A DNA stretch of 64,000 nt. It comes from Sphingobacterium haloxyli. GTDB lineage: Bacteria > Bacteroidota > Bacteroidia > Sphingobacteriales > Sphingobacteriaceae. The DNA lies in contig NZ_PVBQ01000006.1 of the NCBI RefSeq assembly GCF_002980525.1, forward strand, positions 248,001-312,000, written 5' to 3'. The notes under the pieces are model-generated. The model was given only the letters and a program-made list of their open reading frames with translations. It had not been told where the DNA came from and made no database searches. Shown in pieces: positions 53,501 through 60,477 of the stretch (its first letter is position 1; each line of letters opens with the position of its first letter). The position numbers and the translations under genes are program-made.

Positions 53501-53882
53501 TTACATCTGTATTTCGTGGTATCTCCTTCAGGACTACGAAGCCGTCTTTAACTTCATAAAACAAAGCGTGCGGCGTAAGGATGTCTTTCAGTATATCTCG
53601 CACTTTTTTATTGCCGTTGTACGTGACCCGTGCGTCGCCAGGTAACTGTGAAGAACGGTAGGCGAGTGGAATTCCCGTTTTGATCTGAAGTTCTTCCAAC
53701 GCTTTGCTCAAAGGTATGCCGGGAAAAGAAACTTTTGTTTTGTTCTCTAATTCGGCCTGACCGAAACTAGGATTTGAAGCGGATACCAGCGTGATGGTGA
53801 ATGTGAGGGCAGCTACTAAGCTCGTAATACGCATAATTTTCGCGAATTTAAATCTGCTTCTAATTCGTAATTTTTTTTGCAT
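50511..53882 (-). CDS. SusC/RagA-family TonB-dependent transporter with STN domain, 1123 aa
   Basis: The ATG at 53882 (MQKKLRIRSRFKFAKIMRIT) is preferred; the frame extends upstream to 53981 without a signal-like sequence. The signal peptide is followed by STN at ~45-115 (LSKALEELQIKTGIPLAYRS; KVRDILKDILTPHALFYEVK), a carboxypeptidase-like domain (RGTVRDSTGNVMAGVSVSLK), DEVVVVGFGTQKK, plug (LVLVDGVPRDMANIDPEDIE; TILKDAAATAVYGVRGANG) and barrel ending SYTLGFTLDF. Very similar in plug and barrel to the SusC at 27110 except for the added STN domain. Confidence 0.95.
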   Translation of the reverse strand: MQKKLRIRSRFKFAKIMRITSLVAALTFTITLVSASNPSFGQAELENKTKVSFPGIPLSKALEELQIKTGIPLAYRSSQLPGDARVTYNGNKKVRDILKDILTPHALFYEVKDGFVVLKEIPRNTDVKTLYAQSNVEVRGTVRDSTGNVMAGVSVSLKDRPSIGTTTDLNGRYILSVPPHSVLVFASLGYKPHEQSIGNRQVIDVTLTPTESGIDEVVVVGFGTQKKISVVGAQSSVNPSELQVPAANLTNVLAGRLAGVVAVQRSGEPGFDNSDVFIRGISTFSQGLSRPLVLVDGVPRDMANIDPEDIENFTILKDAAATAVYGVRGANGVVLITTKKGTAGKPKFGFRYYDGLTTFTQMPEFADGATFMRMSNEALTNRGAAPIYSDDVIRMTAEGTDPYLYPNVDWTAATFNKWGYQRRGNMNINGGSDRTNYYVGVSYLDELGLYKQGDADYDNRSRRSRYNLSSNLTVQASNTTKVELGINGHLLNINIPGTTQDNIVEGLWYMTPVVHPVMYEDGKIADQRSGSLQNPYALITQTGYANQWRNQLFSNLRATQELPFITDGLSATAMFSFDVYNYTSMRRTRRPDTFIATGRDTDGSMLYEETYRGDRFLSFNRSSEGTRTIYWEGALNYNKSFGKHDVTGMLLYNQSDELNSQAGDLTASLPYRFLGLAGRATYGYDNRYFIDANFGYNGSENFAPDHRFGFFPSGGVAWVLSEEPFFEPLKDAVNLFKLRFSHGKVGNSQITGRRFAYLSTISTSSSGGYLFGRDRGNDAFLRSHNIGDYGVNVTWETATKSNLGLDLQVLNNALNVQLDFFKERREGIFLQRGAVPAYLGLQTLPLGNLGVIDNKGFDANVTFNRQFNELRLQLVGNVTYNRNLIVENDQPTPMYPWLDRRGRKVGQRFGFVATGLFENQEEIENGPLHPGTVRPGDIRFQDVNGDGIIDDFDKIPYGYGTIPEWVYGAGFTIGYKALSLSTLFQGVGNVDIRMNGEGLMPFQHGLNRGNLLNNIEDRWTIENPRQDAFYPRLSDGNPNNNFVESNWWVKNGRYVRLKTLQLTYTLPRTWVKRAKIDNANIFFAGYNLVTWSPFKFWDVELPEGRGTKYPLTASYTLGFTLDF

Positions 53883-53986
53883 TTTTGTTAAACTGAAAAA
53901 TGGGTTAAACAATGTTTGATTCGTTTCACAGCAAGACAGTAAGTTTCTCAGGCTTTGGTTGTCTTGGTGGATACAGTACAATGCGG

Positions 53987-54011
53987 GGGAGTATTCGATG
54001 AATATTCTCCC
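53987..54011. promoter_or_regulatory. Hairpin between anti-sigma and SusC genes
   Basis: GGGAG-TATTC pairs with GAATA-TT-CTCCC (10 bp, two-base bulge) around a 3-nt loop in the gap between the FecR stop (54088) and the SusC start. A T-run follows only on the plus strand, opposite to transcription. Confidence 0.45.
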
Positions 54012-54087
54012 GTTTTTAGATTTGGGGCTTAAGGAGGATTGATTTCTTTTCGCATATAGGTATTATTGATGTATTATATTTCTTTTC

Positions 54088-55194
54088 CTATTGGCATGTT
54101 GATCCGGATATGAGCACGCCGTTTTCAATCGTCTTTAGTTGTCCGTCGCGGATTAGTCTTACTAGACCATTCAGTGCTTCATCTAAGGTTTTCTTATTCG
54201 CTGCAAGGGTAATTTTACATCCTGATAGGGCTGGATCAATTGTTATCTCTTTGCCATAAAAACGCTCTAATTGCTGTACGACCAAATCCAAGGACTGATC
54301 GTAGAATGCTAGGTCTTTGTGCATCCAATTATTGATGTTAGAGACGTTCGTTTTACGCAATCCCGTATGTTCTTCGATACCAGCTTTTTCAAATGGCCCG
54401 AGTGCAACTGTAGGAGAGATAAGGTGCTCGGTTTCTGCTTTGGAAGGTTTTGGAGAGTGTACTTCTTGTTTGGTGTTGGACTGCGCAAGATTAAGCCATA
54501 CTTCCGGTAAATTATGCAAGCTTTTCGATACACTATTTTCGTCAATCTGCATCACTTGTACTTTGCCTTCGCGCACCGTAACCGCCTGCTCTAATTCGGT
54601 GTCGACATTGAACGACGTGCCAACAACCCGAATGCTAAAATCTCGTGTTACAACAAAGAAGGGTTTGCTCGAATCGGGTGCTACGTCAAAGAAAGCCTCT
54701 CCACTCAGTTTGATAATACGGTAGTCTAATGAGCCCATATTTTTCGGAATCTGTACGGTCGCCCCACCGTTAATGAAAATCACAGAGCCATCAGAAAGCG
54801 TTATTTTTTTCTGTTCCCCTAGGGTCGTCTGCATTGTCTGCCATTCTACGTCTGGATCTTTTGTAAACATATGTATAGACCACCAGCCAACAAGAAGCAA
54901 AAGTATAGTGGCGACCATTCCGCTAAACCATGCACGCTGGATGATAGGCTTAATGGGTACCACAGGTGATGTCTCCTTTATGAGACGATCCCGCATACGC
55001 GCTGAAGTACTTTCTGGCATACTGGACATGGTACTTAAGCTGTCGCTGAACGACTGCTTCATGTCTTCAAATAAGATCTCTTTGCCTTCTTCGCTCTTGA
55101 GGTATGCAGCGAGTTCAATAAGCTCGCTTTTATTTAACAGGCCGGATTTATATTTCTTTAGGAGATGCTGTATCCGGTCGTGGTGTTTCGCCAT
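54088..55194 (-). CDS. FecR-family anti-sigma factor, 368 aa
   Basis: Cytoplasmic part at ~1-80 (IQHLLKKYKSGLLNKSELIE), membrane helix at ~87-107 (WFSGMVATILLLLVGWWSIH), FecR domain at ~115-215 (QTTLGEQKKITLSDGSVIFI; IKLSGEAFFDV; VVGTSFNVDTEL) and a C-terminal DUF4974-like part (AFYDQSLDLVVQQLERFYGK). An unusual Ser/Lys-rich insertion lies between the last two parts (SNTKQEVHSPKPSKAETEHL). No sigma gene is upstream; the probable partner is at 46026, at the other end of the locus. Confidence 0.9.
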   Translation of the reverse strand: MAKHHDRIQHLLKKYKSGLLNKSELIELAAYLKSEEGKEILFEDMKQSFSDSLSTMSSMPESTSARMRDRLIKETSPVVPIKPIIQRAWFSGMVATILLLLVGWWSIHMFTKDPDVEWQTMQTTLGEQKKITLSDGSVIFINGGATVQIPKNMGSLDYRIIKLSGEAFFDVAPDSSKPFFVVTRDFSIRVVGTSFNVDTELEQAVTVREGKVQVMQIDENSVSKSLHNLPEVWLNLAQSNTKQEVHSPKPSKAETEHLISPTVALGPFEKAGIEEHTGLRKTNVSNINNWMHKDLAFYDQSLDLVVQQLERFYGKEITIDPALSGCKITLAANKKTLDEALNGLVRLIRDGQLKTIENGVLISGSTCQ

Positions 55195-55291
55195 CTTGAT
55201 CGTATTTTGACTGTCCGTTTACTAGTATATATCTGAAAAGCACAGGACCGGGGGGATCAGGTATTAAAATAAACGAATTTTTTAACGCAAG

Positions 55292-55311
55292 CTTTTATCC
55301 ACTTGTAATGG
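55292..55311 (-). promoter_or_regulatory. 20-bp motif shared with 60760-60779
   Basis: On the minus strand CCATTACAAGTGGATAAAAG lies about 98 bp upstream of the FecR start. The same 20 bases with one difference occur on the plus strand at 60760-60779, upstream of another sigma gene. A shared operator is possible, as is a common ancestral fragment. Confidence 0.45.
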
Positions 55312-55316
55312 TTGGT

Positions 55317-55460
55317 ATGAATCGGTTTGTTTGGGTTATTAGACAATTTTTAACTATTTTGTTTAGCCTCGAAATTCCGCTACACTATATCGCTTCGGTA
55401 CTCGGGATGTCTGCCGAGACACTTAGCCGGATTAGAAAACGCCAGATGGAAAAACCTTGA
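55317..55460 (+). pseudogene. C-terminal remnant of a Crp/Fnr-family regulator
   Basis: A 47-codon frame ends with LEIPLHYIASVLGMSAETLS followed by RIRKR, the helix-turn-helix of Bacteroidota Crp/Fnr regulators. The cyclic-nucleotide-like domain (~150 residues) is absent; the sequence before it (MNRFVWVIRQFLTILF) does not resemble the family. In the +1 frame the bases after the HTH read NLDFCQD, similar to the tail many such regulators have, so a frameshift near the end is also likely. It lies directly upstream of the DUF4260 gene. The rest of the 55211-55522 gap holds no other gene. Confidence 0.75.
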
Positions 55461-55471
55461 CTTTTGTCAAG
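55456..55471. promoter_or_regulatory. Perfect dyad CTTGAC-N4-GTCAAG, Crp/Fnr-box-like
   Basis: TTGAC-TTTT-GTCAA fits the general Crp/Fnr half-site spacing TTGA-N6-TCAA and stands 52 bp before the DUF4260 start. It overlaps the end of the regulator remnant, so it may instead be a chance product of that coding tail. Confidence 0.4.
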
Positions 55472-55522
55472 ATCATTGATGTGGCAATTGACGACCTTTG
55501 CTATACCAAAAAATAACACAAC

Positions 55523-55891
55523 ATGACAAAGCAAATGGATACACTATTGAAACTTGAAGAGGTAGGGCAATTTTTGCTGGCTATCTTATTGTTTACGCAA
55601 TTGGATTACGCCTGGTGGGTTTTCCCAGCTTGTCTTTTATTACCGGATATTTCCATGTTGGGTTATGCGGTAAATCCCAGCGTAGGAGCCGTTGCGTACA
55701 ATATTGTTCACCATAAATTCACGGCATTGTTGGTTTTAGCCATTGGGTTAATATTCCACATCCCGGTATTGTCCCTCGCGGGCATCATTCTCTTCGGCCA
55801 TTCAGCCATGGACCGGATTTTCGGTTATGGGTTAAAGTATGGCGATGATTTCAAGCATACGCACCTCGGCTGGATCGGGAAAAAGAAGTAG
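55523..55891 (+). CDS. DUF4260-family membrane protein, 122 aa
   Basis: Small integral membrane protein with about four hydrophobic segments (VGQFLLAILLFTQL; WWVFPACLLLPDISMLGYAV; FTALLVLAIGLIFHIPVLSL; LAGIILFGHSAMDRIFGYGL). The motifs LLPDISMLGY, YNIVHHK and the ending GYGLKYGDDFKHTHLGWIG are characteristic of DUF4260, a family of unknown function in bacteria. Full length for the family. It stands just downstream of the Crp/Fnr remnant, which may once have controlled it. Confidence 0.88.
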   Translation: MTKQMDTLLKLEEVGQFLLAILLFTQLDYAWWVFPACLLLPDISMLGYAVNPSVGAVAYNIVHHKFTALLVLAIGLIFHIPVLSLAGIILFGHSAMDRIFGYGLKYGDDFKHTHLGWIGKKK

Positions 55892-56054
55892 ATTTATATT
55901 TCATCCCTGTCTTTATATCAAGTGTTATACCTGCTTTTCATCTTTATGACTTACGTTCCACATATTCCTCTTGATAGGGAATGTGTTTGTCTGTAACTTC
56001 GAGTACGGCGGAATAGCCCGCTGATAAGGAAAGAAAATTAAAAGATAGAAGAAA

Positions 56055-56762
56055 ATGAAAATAGAAATCTGGAGTGATGTGATGTGCCCGTTTTGTTATA
56101 TCGGGAAAAGAAATTTTGAAACAGCATTGGCACAGTTCCCCGAAAAAGAACATATAGAGGTTGTTTGGAAAAGCTTCCAGTTAGACCCTACGATTCCCGA
56201 AGTAGCTAATGAAACACAGGAGGAATATTTGGTAAAAAGAAAGGGAATGAGCATAGAACAGGTAAAAGGGATGCTGGAGAACGTAACGCAATCCGCAAAA
56301 GAAGCAGGTTTGGATTATCACCTCGACAAGTCGATGATTGTCAATTCGCAAAAAGCGCATCAGTTGATCCAATTTGCTAAAACCAAGGGTTTGGGCGACG
56401 AAGCGGAAGAGCGCTTGTTCAAGGCTTTCTTTACGGAGGGAAAAAGTATTGCAGATATCGAAACATTGACCCAACTAGGAAAAGAAATTGGATTGGATGA
56501 AACCGAACTGCAAACGGCATTTACGGATGATAAATATGCTTATTTAGTAAATCAGGACATCCAGGAAGCCCAACAGATTGGTGTAAGGGGTGTGCCGTTT
56601 TTTGTCATCGACAGAAAATATGCAGTATCCGGAGCACAACCGGCAGAGGCTTTCCTTCAAACACTCGAAAAAGCCTTCCCCGAGTGGCGCAAACTCAATC
56701 CTGAAAATAATTTTGAGATCGCAAAAGGGCAAAGTTGTACGCCGGACGGCAAATGTGAGTAG
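56055..56762 (+). CDS. DsbA-family (FrnE-like) thiol oxidoreductase, 235 aa
   Basis: Thioredoxin-fold protein with a helical insertion, of the FrnE/2-hydroxychromene isomerase-like DsbA subgroup. The redox motif is CPFC at residues 11-14 (IEIWSDVMCPFCYIGKRNFE); the cis-proline loop is GVRGVPFFVIDRKYAVSGAQ. There is no signal peptide, so it is cytoplasmic, as usual in this subgroup. A CxxxxxC pair at the C-terminus (GQSCTPDGKCE) could be a second redox site. The 3' end overlaps, on the opposite strand, the broken SDR frame; here this gene is intact and the SDR the remnant. Confidence 0.92.
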   Translation: MKIEIWSDVMCPFCYIGKRNFETALAQFPEKEHIEVVWKSFQLDPTIPEVANETQEEYLVKRKGMSIEQVKGMLENVTQSAKEAGLDYHLDKSMIVNSQKAHQLIQFAKTKGLGDEAEERLFKAFFTEGKSIADIETLTQLGKEIGLDETELQTAFTDDKYAYLVNQDIQEAQQIGVRGVPFFVIDRKYAVSGAQPAEAFLQTLEKAFPEWRKLNPENNFEIAKGQSCTPDGKCE

Positions 56763-57031
56763 GCAAGCGTACCGCCATCTTCACTAACATCCTGTCCGGT
56801 GGTATACGTGGCCGCCGGCGAGGCCAAAAAGCAGGTCATAGCATCGAAATGCACATTATCGGGAATAGCTATCGCTGTGTCTACTTTAGGTTTTCCTGTT
56901 CGGCTTAGTGCAAATACGTTGGCGCCACAATTTGCCAGCGCAATGGCCTGGCTGAGCCCCAAACCGCTGGAAGCGCCGGTAACTATGATTCGAAGCCCTT
57001 TTAAGGAAAATGTTTTCTCAAGATAATTCAT
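56657..57031 (-). pseudogene. Short-chain dehydrogenase with large internal deletion
   Basis: The frame starts with a normal SDR nucleotide-binding N-terminus (LRIIVTGASSGLGLSQAIAL, TGxxxGxG) but after ~65 residues jumps to a C-terminal SDR block (CFLASPAATYTTGQDVSEDG). About 160 residues, including the catalytic Ser-Tyr-Lys, are missing. Past the DGG the frame runs on into antisense of the DsbA gene (about 35 codons), so the natural end is also lost. It follows the enolase-superfamily remnant by 22 bp on the same strand; the two probably were a sugar-acid catabolic operon. Confidence 0.85.
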
Positions 57032-57052
57032 AAAATCACGTTATCAGTTGTA

Positions 57053-57321
57053 TTATATCTCCTGTAAAAAGCTATCTTTAAAGGAGAAACCCCATCCTGG
57101 TCGGTTATGCGGTAAAGCTAATCCGTTATTGATTTCTAGCGGATAATCTATTAACGGATCTATCCAATCAAATGATTCGGCACCGGTTCCATTGCTTATG
57201 GTACATAAAAGAGGGACATCATAATCTTTGTAATAATGATGGCTAAAGATATTCCTGCCTGATGGCGTAAATATTGATATCCTTGGAAATCCCTGTGGTC
57301 AATAGGCTCCTCGAACCAGTG
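57053..57321 (-). pseudogene. Enolase-superfamily remnant: mid piece joined out of frame to C-terminus
   Basis: Bases 57321-57239 read HWFEEPIDHRDFQGYQYLRH and on, equal to residues 218-245 of the gene at 44951 (81 of 83 bases identical). At about 57239 the sequence jumps to a different frame that reads the family C-terminus (GTGAESFDWIDPLIDYPLEI; ALPHNRPGWGFSFKDSFLQE) to a stop at 57053. The stretch in between, with the catalytic His, is deleted. It lies just upstream of the broken SDR. Confidence 0.85.
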
Positions 57322-57361
57322 TTAGCTGGTTTGTTGCAATAGGATATGTTCGTAGGTAAAG

Positions 57362-57391
57362 CTACAATATAAAAATAGGTTTATATTGTAG
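57362..57391. repeat. Perfect 12-bp inverted repeat upstream of AAA ATPase
   Basis: CTACAATATAAA and TTTATATTGTAG enclose a 6-base loop. Its right arm runs into the first of two direct repeats that continue to the ATPase start codon. Could be an operator or a leader hairpin. Confidence 0.6.
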
Positions 57392-57441
57392 TTTCAAAAC
57401 TGCAAAATATTAATATATTTGTAGTTTCAAAACTGCAAAAT
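57386..57441 (+). repeat. Two identical 23-bp direct repeats, second overlapping the ATPase start codon
   Basis: Identical copies lie at 57386-57408 and 57419-57441, offset by 33 bp (about three helical turns). Each holds the near-palindrome GTAGTTTCAAAACTGC. The second copy includes the A and T of the ATG at 57440. The layout suits a repressor covering the ribosome start, for example autoregulation. Confidence 0.75.
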
Positions 57442-58633
57442 GGAAACATTACTAAATTTTCAGGATATTTTATTACAAAGTGTTACGAATGATTTTCGTA
57501 GATATCTTCATGAAAAGATCAATTGGGATCAACGTATGATAGGTATTAAAGGCCCGCGTGGCGCGGGAAAAACAACATTATTGCTCCAGCATCTAAAATA
57601 TGATTTGGGGGATAGTCGTCACAAAGCACTATATATCACGGCAGATCATATATGGTTTTATAATAATAGTTTACTGGATACGGCAACCGAATGGTATCAG
57701 CAAGGAGGGGAGGTGTTATTGATTGATGAGGTTCATAAATATCCGAACTGGTCTAGAGAACTCAAAAACATATATGATGGGATACCACAGATGAGAGTTG
57801 TTTTCTCTGCCTCATCGGCTTTGGATATCTATCGTGGACAGGCTGATCTGAGTCGGCGGGTGATCAGTTATGCATTACCTGGTCTATCGTTAAGGGAATA
57901 CCTCGCATTTGCAGGGCTAGGTATTTTTGCCCCTGTATCTTTGGACCAGATCATAAATAGCCACCGGGATCTTAGTCAAGAAATCGCCTCGCGCGTGCGT
58001 CCGTTACAGGTTTTCGCACAATATTTGGAAAAAGGATACTTACCTATTTTTACGGAAGGTGAAAATGAGTACCTCCCCAAACTCGAACAGATCATCAATG
58101 CTGTCGTGGATACGGATCTTGCGTATATCGCTTCCTACAATGCAGGGACAGCGGTAAAAGTGAAAAAGCTACTTGGGGTCATTGCTGAATCTGCTCCGTT
58201 CAAACCAAATATTTCAGCCTTGTCAAGTAAGTTAAACATTTCGCGTGACCGCGTTTTGGAATATATTTATCAGCTCAGAGATGCAAGACTGTTGAATGTT
58301 CTTTCTGCCGAAGGTAAAGGTGTGTCTAAACTTCAGAAGCCGGATAAGATCTTTTTGGAAAACCCAAACCTTGCTTATGCGATCAGCAAAAGACCGGATA
58401 AAGGCAATTTAAGAGAAACATTTCTTTTAGGACAATTGTTGAATGCTGGCTTTGACGTGTTTGAGCCAGGTACAGGCGACTTTTTGGTTAATGATATCCA
58501 TATCGAGGTTGGCGGAAAAAACAAATCGACTAAACAAGTGCGGGATACGACATCTTATATTGTTGCAGCTGACGATATGGAGACTGGTTTTGGTACAAAA
58601 GTGCCACTATGGTTATTTGGCTTTTTATATTAG
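57440..58633 (+). CDS. AAA-family ATPase with DUF4143 domain, 397 aa
   Basis: N-terminal AAA_14 domain with Walker A GPRGAGKTT (residues 38-46), Walker B EVLLIDEVHKYPNW, sensor-1 VVFSASSALDI and the arginine-finger region DLSRRVISYALPGLSLREYL. The C-terminal ~170 residues match DUF4143, with a winged-helix segment (ALSSKLNISRDRVLEYIYQL) and a nuclease-like end (DFLVNDIHIEVGGKNKSTKQ). These ATPases are abundant, sporadically distributed and often laterally acquired in Bacteroidota; their function is poorly defined. AT-rich codon use unlike the PUL genes supports acquisition. It stands alone between remnants and the NmrA gene. Confidence 0.9.
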   Translation: METLLNFQDILLQSVTNDFRRYLHEKINWDQRMIGIKGPRGAGKTTLLLQHLKYDLGDSRHKALYITADHIWFYNNSLLDTATEWYQQGGEVLLIDEVHKYPNWSRELKNIYDGIPQMRVVFSASSALDIYRGQADLSRRVISYALPGLSLREYLAFAGLGIFAPVSLDQIINSHRDLSQEIASRVRPLQVFAQYLEKGYLPIFTEGENEYLPKLEQIINAVVDTDLAYIASYNAGTAVKVKKLLGVIAESAPFKPNISALSSKLNISRDRVLEYIYQLRDARLLNVLSAEGKGVSKLQKPDKIFLENPNLAYAISKRPDKGNLRETFLLGQLLNAGFDVFEPGTGDFLVNDIHIEVGGKNKSTKQVRDTTSYIVAADDMETGFGTKVPLWLFGFLY

Positions 58634-58688
58634 AATCAAATGAAAATATGAACTTTTTGCCGTATAAAAGCTCCCAAGTACAACATAA

Positions 58689-59543
58689 CTACAGACTTTT
58701 TATATACTCGGCCAAGGCTAAGGGCTTTCTGTCAAGCAATTTTTCAAGTGCTCTATCTACATAAGAAAATTCGCCCGATTTAATGCCATTTGCCATGCTT
58801 ACCAACAAATCTGCTACATCAACAGGAATTTGATAGCTAATCAACTCTTCTCGGAAGACCTTTTCCGAAATGTCAGTATGATTGATTTTTATGCACTTCT
58901 TTTCTATACTTATTAACTGCGCCAATTCGGTAAATGAATAAGCAGTATCACCGGTGATTTCATAGATTTGGTTATCGTGTTCGCTTCCTGTAAGTATGTT
59001 TGCAATGGCTTCTGCTATGTCTAATCGGGAAACAAAACTCACCCTTCCATCACCTGACGGATAACGGATTTCTTTAGTTTCCATAGCATTCCCAATTAGC
59101 GCCGGAATAACTTCCATATATAAGCTGTTTCTTAAAAAGGTGTAATCTAAACCTGATTTACGAATTTCCTCTTCGGTCGCCATTGCCTGATGCGTAGCCA
59201 GAAAATGAGCGTTAGATTTAGGTGTGAGGCTGCTTGTGTAAACAATGCGTTTTACACCCATTGCTTTCGCTGCCAGTACCACATTTTTTTCTTGTCGCTT
59301 ACCTGTTTCGCCAGTGCTTGTGGTTGATATTTGAAGTAAAGTCGTCACCCTTTTTAATGCTTCCTCTAATTCCTGTTGATTATTGTAGTCTGCCTTGCGG
59401 ATCTTTACATTCTTAATATGCGAATTAGTTAATTTTTCAGGATTCCTGACAATAGCGATAATTTCTGTTGGAAGGACTTTCTGTAATAAAAATTGAATAG
59501 TCGCTTGGCCTAAATTTCCGTTTGCTCCTGTAATGGCTATCAT
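58689..59543 (-). CDS. NmrA/QorB-like NAD(P)-binding atypical SDR, 284 aa
   Basis: Rossmann-fold protein with the glycine motif TGANGNLGQAT at the N-terminus, the strand-helix pattern KNVVLAAKAMGVKRIVYTSS, and FVSRLDIAEAIANIL. It lacks the classical YxxxK of SDRs, as usual in the NmrA/NAD(P)H:quinone oxidoreductase 2 (QorB) group. Likely role is reduction of quinones or small electrophiles, or redox sensing. Preceded by a good promoter (TAACTTTG at 59603-59596) and by the AraC regulator gene on the same strand, which may control it. Confidence 0.88.
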   Translation of the reverse strand: MIAITGANGNLGQATIQFLLQKVLPTEIIAIVRNPEKLTNSHIKNVKIRKADYNNQQELEEALKRVTTLLQISTTSTGETGKRQEKNVVLAAKAMGVKRIVYTSSLTPKSNAHFLATHQAMATEEEIRKSGLDYTFLRNSLYMEVIPALIGNAMETKEIRYPSGDGRVSFVSRLDIAEAIANILTGSEHDNQIYEITGDTAYSFTELAQLISIEKKCIKINHTDISEKVFREELISYQIPVDVADLLVSMANGIKSGEFSYVDRALEKLLDRKPLALAEYIKSL

Positions 59544-59595
59544 AACGCTACGTGTGGGTTTACGTTGTTCATCATTTTAATTTTTTGTGATGGAA

Positions 59596-59603
59596 CAAAG
59601 TTA
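59596..59603 (-). promoter_or_regulatory. Promoter -7 box of the NmrA-like gene
   Basis: On the minus strand TAACTTTG matches TAnnTTTG exactly, about 53 bp before the ATG at 59543. The region between this box and the AraC stop (59645) is only about 40 bp. Confidence 0.5.
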
Positions 59604-59644
59604 TGGTGACTTGAAATAGCTAAATTGGATAAAACCGACAGCGA

Positions 59645-60427
59645 TTATATTTTCCATTCGGGAAAGTTTTCTACCTGTTCATTGGTTTGCTGAATGAACT
59701 GTTTTGGGTTCATTCCCGTAAATTCTTTAAACTCTCTAATGTAGTGAGATTGATCAAAATAATCATTTTGGTAGGCTAAATCCGTAAGATTATTAAAATC
59801 ATTTTGTCGCAATGCTTGTAAGCCTGACTGAAAACGGACAATCCTTGAAAATGCCTTTGGCGAGATTCCGACATATTGCTTTACCAATCTTTCCAAAGAA
59901 CGCTCGGACAAATTCATTTCCGTTTGGATGTCTTTCAATGTCTTTCCGTTTTGCAAAAGCGTAGCTGCAAAATCTGCTTTCTCCGCATAAAGTCCCGCCT
60001 GTTGTATTCGCTGAAGAAAAAAACGGGAGATAATTTCTATTTTATCAGGTACAGAAACTGCGTCGACAAGTTGCTCAAGAATTGGGCCGGCAGTAAGGCA
60101 GTCGATTGAGATGTGTTGGTTGGTCAGTTCGAAAGCGTCTATATTGAAAATGGTTTTTAGTGCCGTTGGTTGTAGGTACACACCGATATTTTTAAAATTT
60201 CCGATCGCTTTTTGCTCACTATGATAGGTTGTTTGCCCATATAAAAACATTTGCGGTAAGGTCTGCTGTTCGTTGTCGAGAAAGAGGTTTGCTTTTTCCT
60301 GGAATATAAGCCCCGGTAACCCGTCCGGTATAATTTTGAAAGTTTTATCACCGATATCTTCCAATACCCAAAAATACCGGATATAATCCTGTAAAGGCTT
60401 CATTGGAACAATCTTTTGATAATACAT
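59645..60427 (-). CDS. AraC-family transcription regulator, 260 aa
   Basis: The N-terminal ~150 residues form the DUF6597-like sensor domain (LQDYIRYFWVLEDIGDKTFK; IPDGLPGLIFQEKANLFL). Residues ~155-250 are the double helix-turn-helix (LKDIQTEMNLSERSLERLVK; LTDLAYQNDYFDQSHYIREF; FTGMNPKQF). Full length for the family. It lies 101 bp upstream of the NmrA-like gene on the same strand and is its likely regulator. AT-rich like its neighbours. Confidence 0.93.
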   Translation of the reverse strand: MYYQKIVPMKPLQDYIRYFWVLEDIGDKTFKIIPDGLPGLIFQEKANLFLDNEQQTLPQMFLYGQTTYHSEQKAIGNFKNIGVYLQPTALKTIFNIDAFELTNQHISIDCLTAGPILEQLVDAVSVPDKIEIISRFFLQRIQQAGLYAEKADFAATLLQNGKTLKDIQTEMNLSERSLERLVKQYVGISPKAFSRIVRFQSGLQALRQNDFNNLTDLAYQNDYFDQSHYIREFKEFTGMNPKQFIQQTNEQVENFPEWKI

Positions 60428-60477
60428 TGTGCACTTTTAAAACTAAGATACTGCAATTATACGTAATTCTCTGCCGA

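Noticed and set aside
57386..57441. CRISPR-like or att duplication
   Set aside because: Two copies only, with a 10-bp gap and start-codon overlap; a regulatory repeat fits better.
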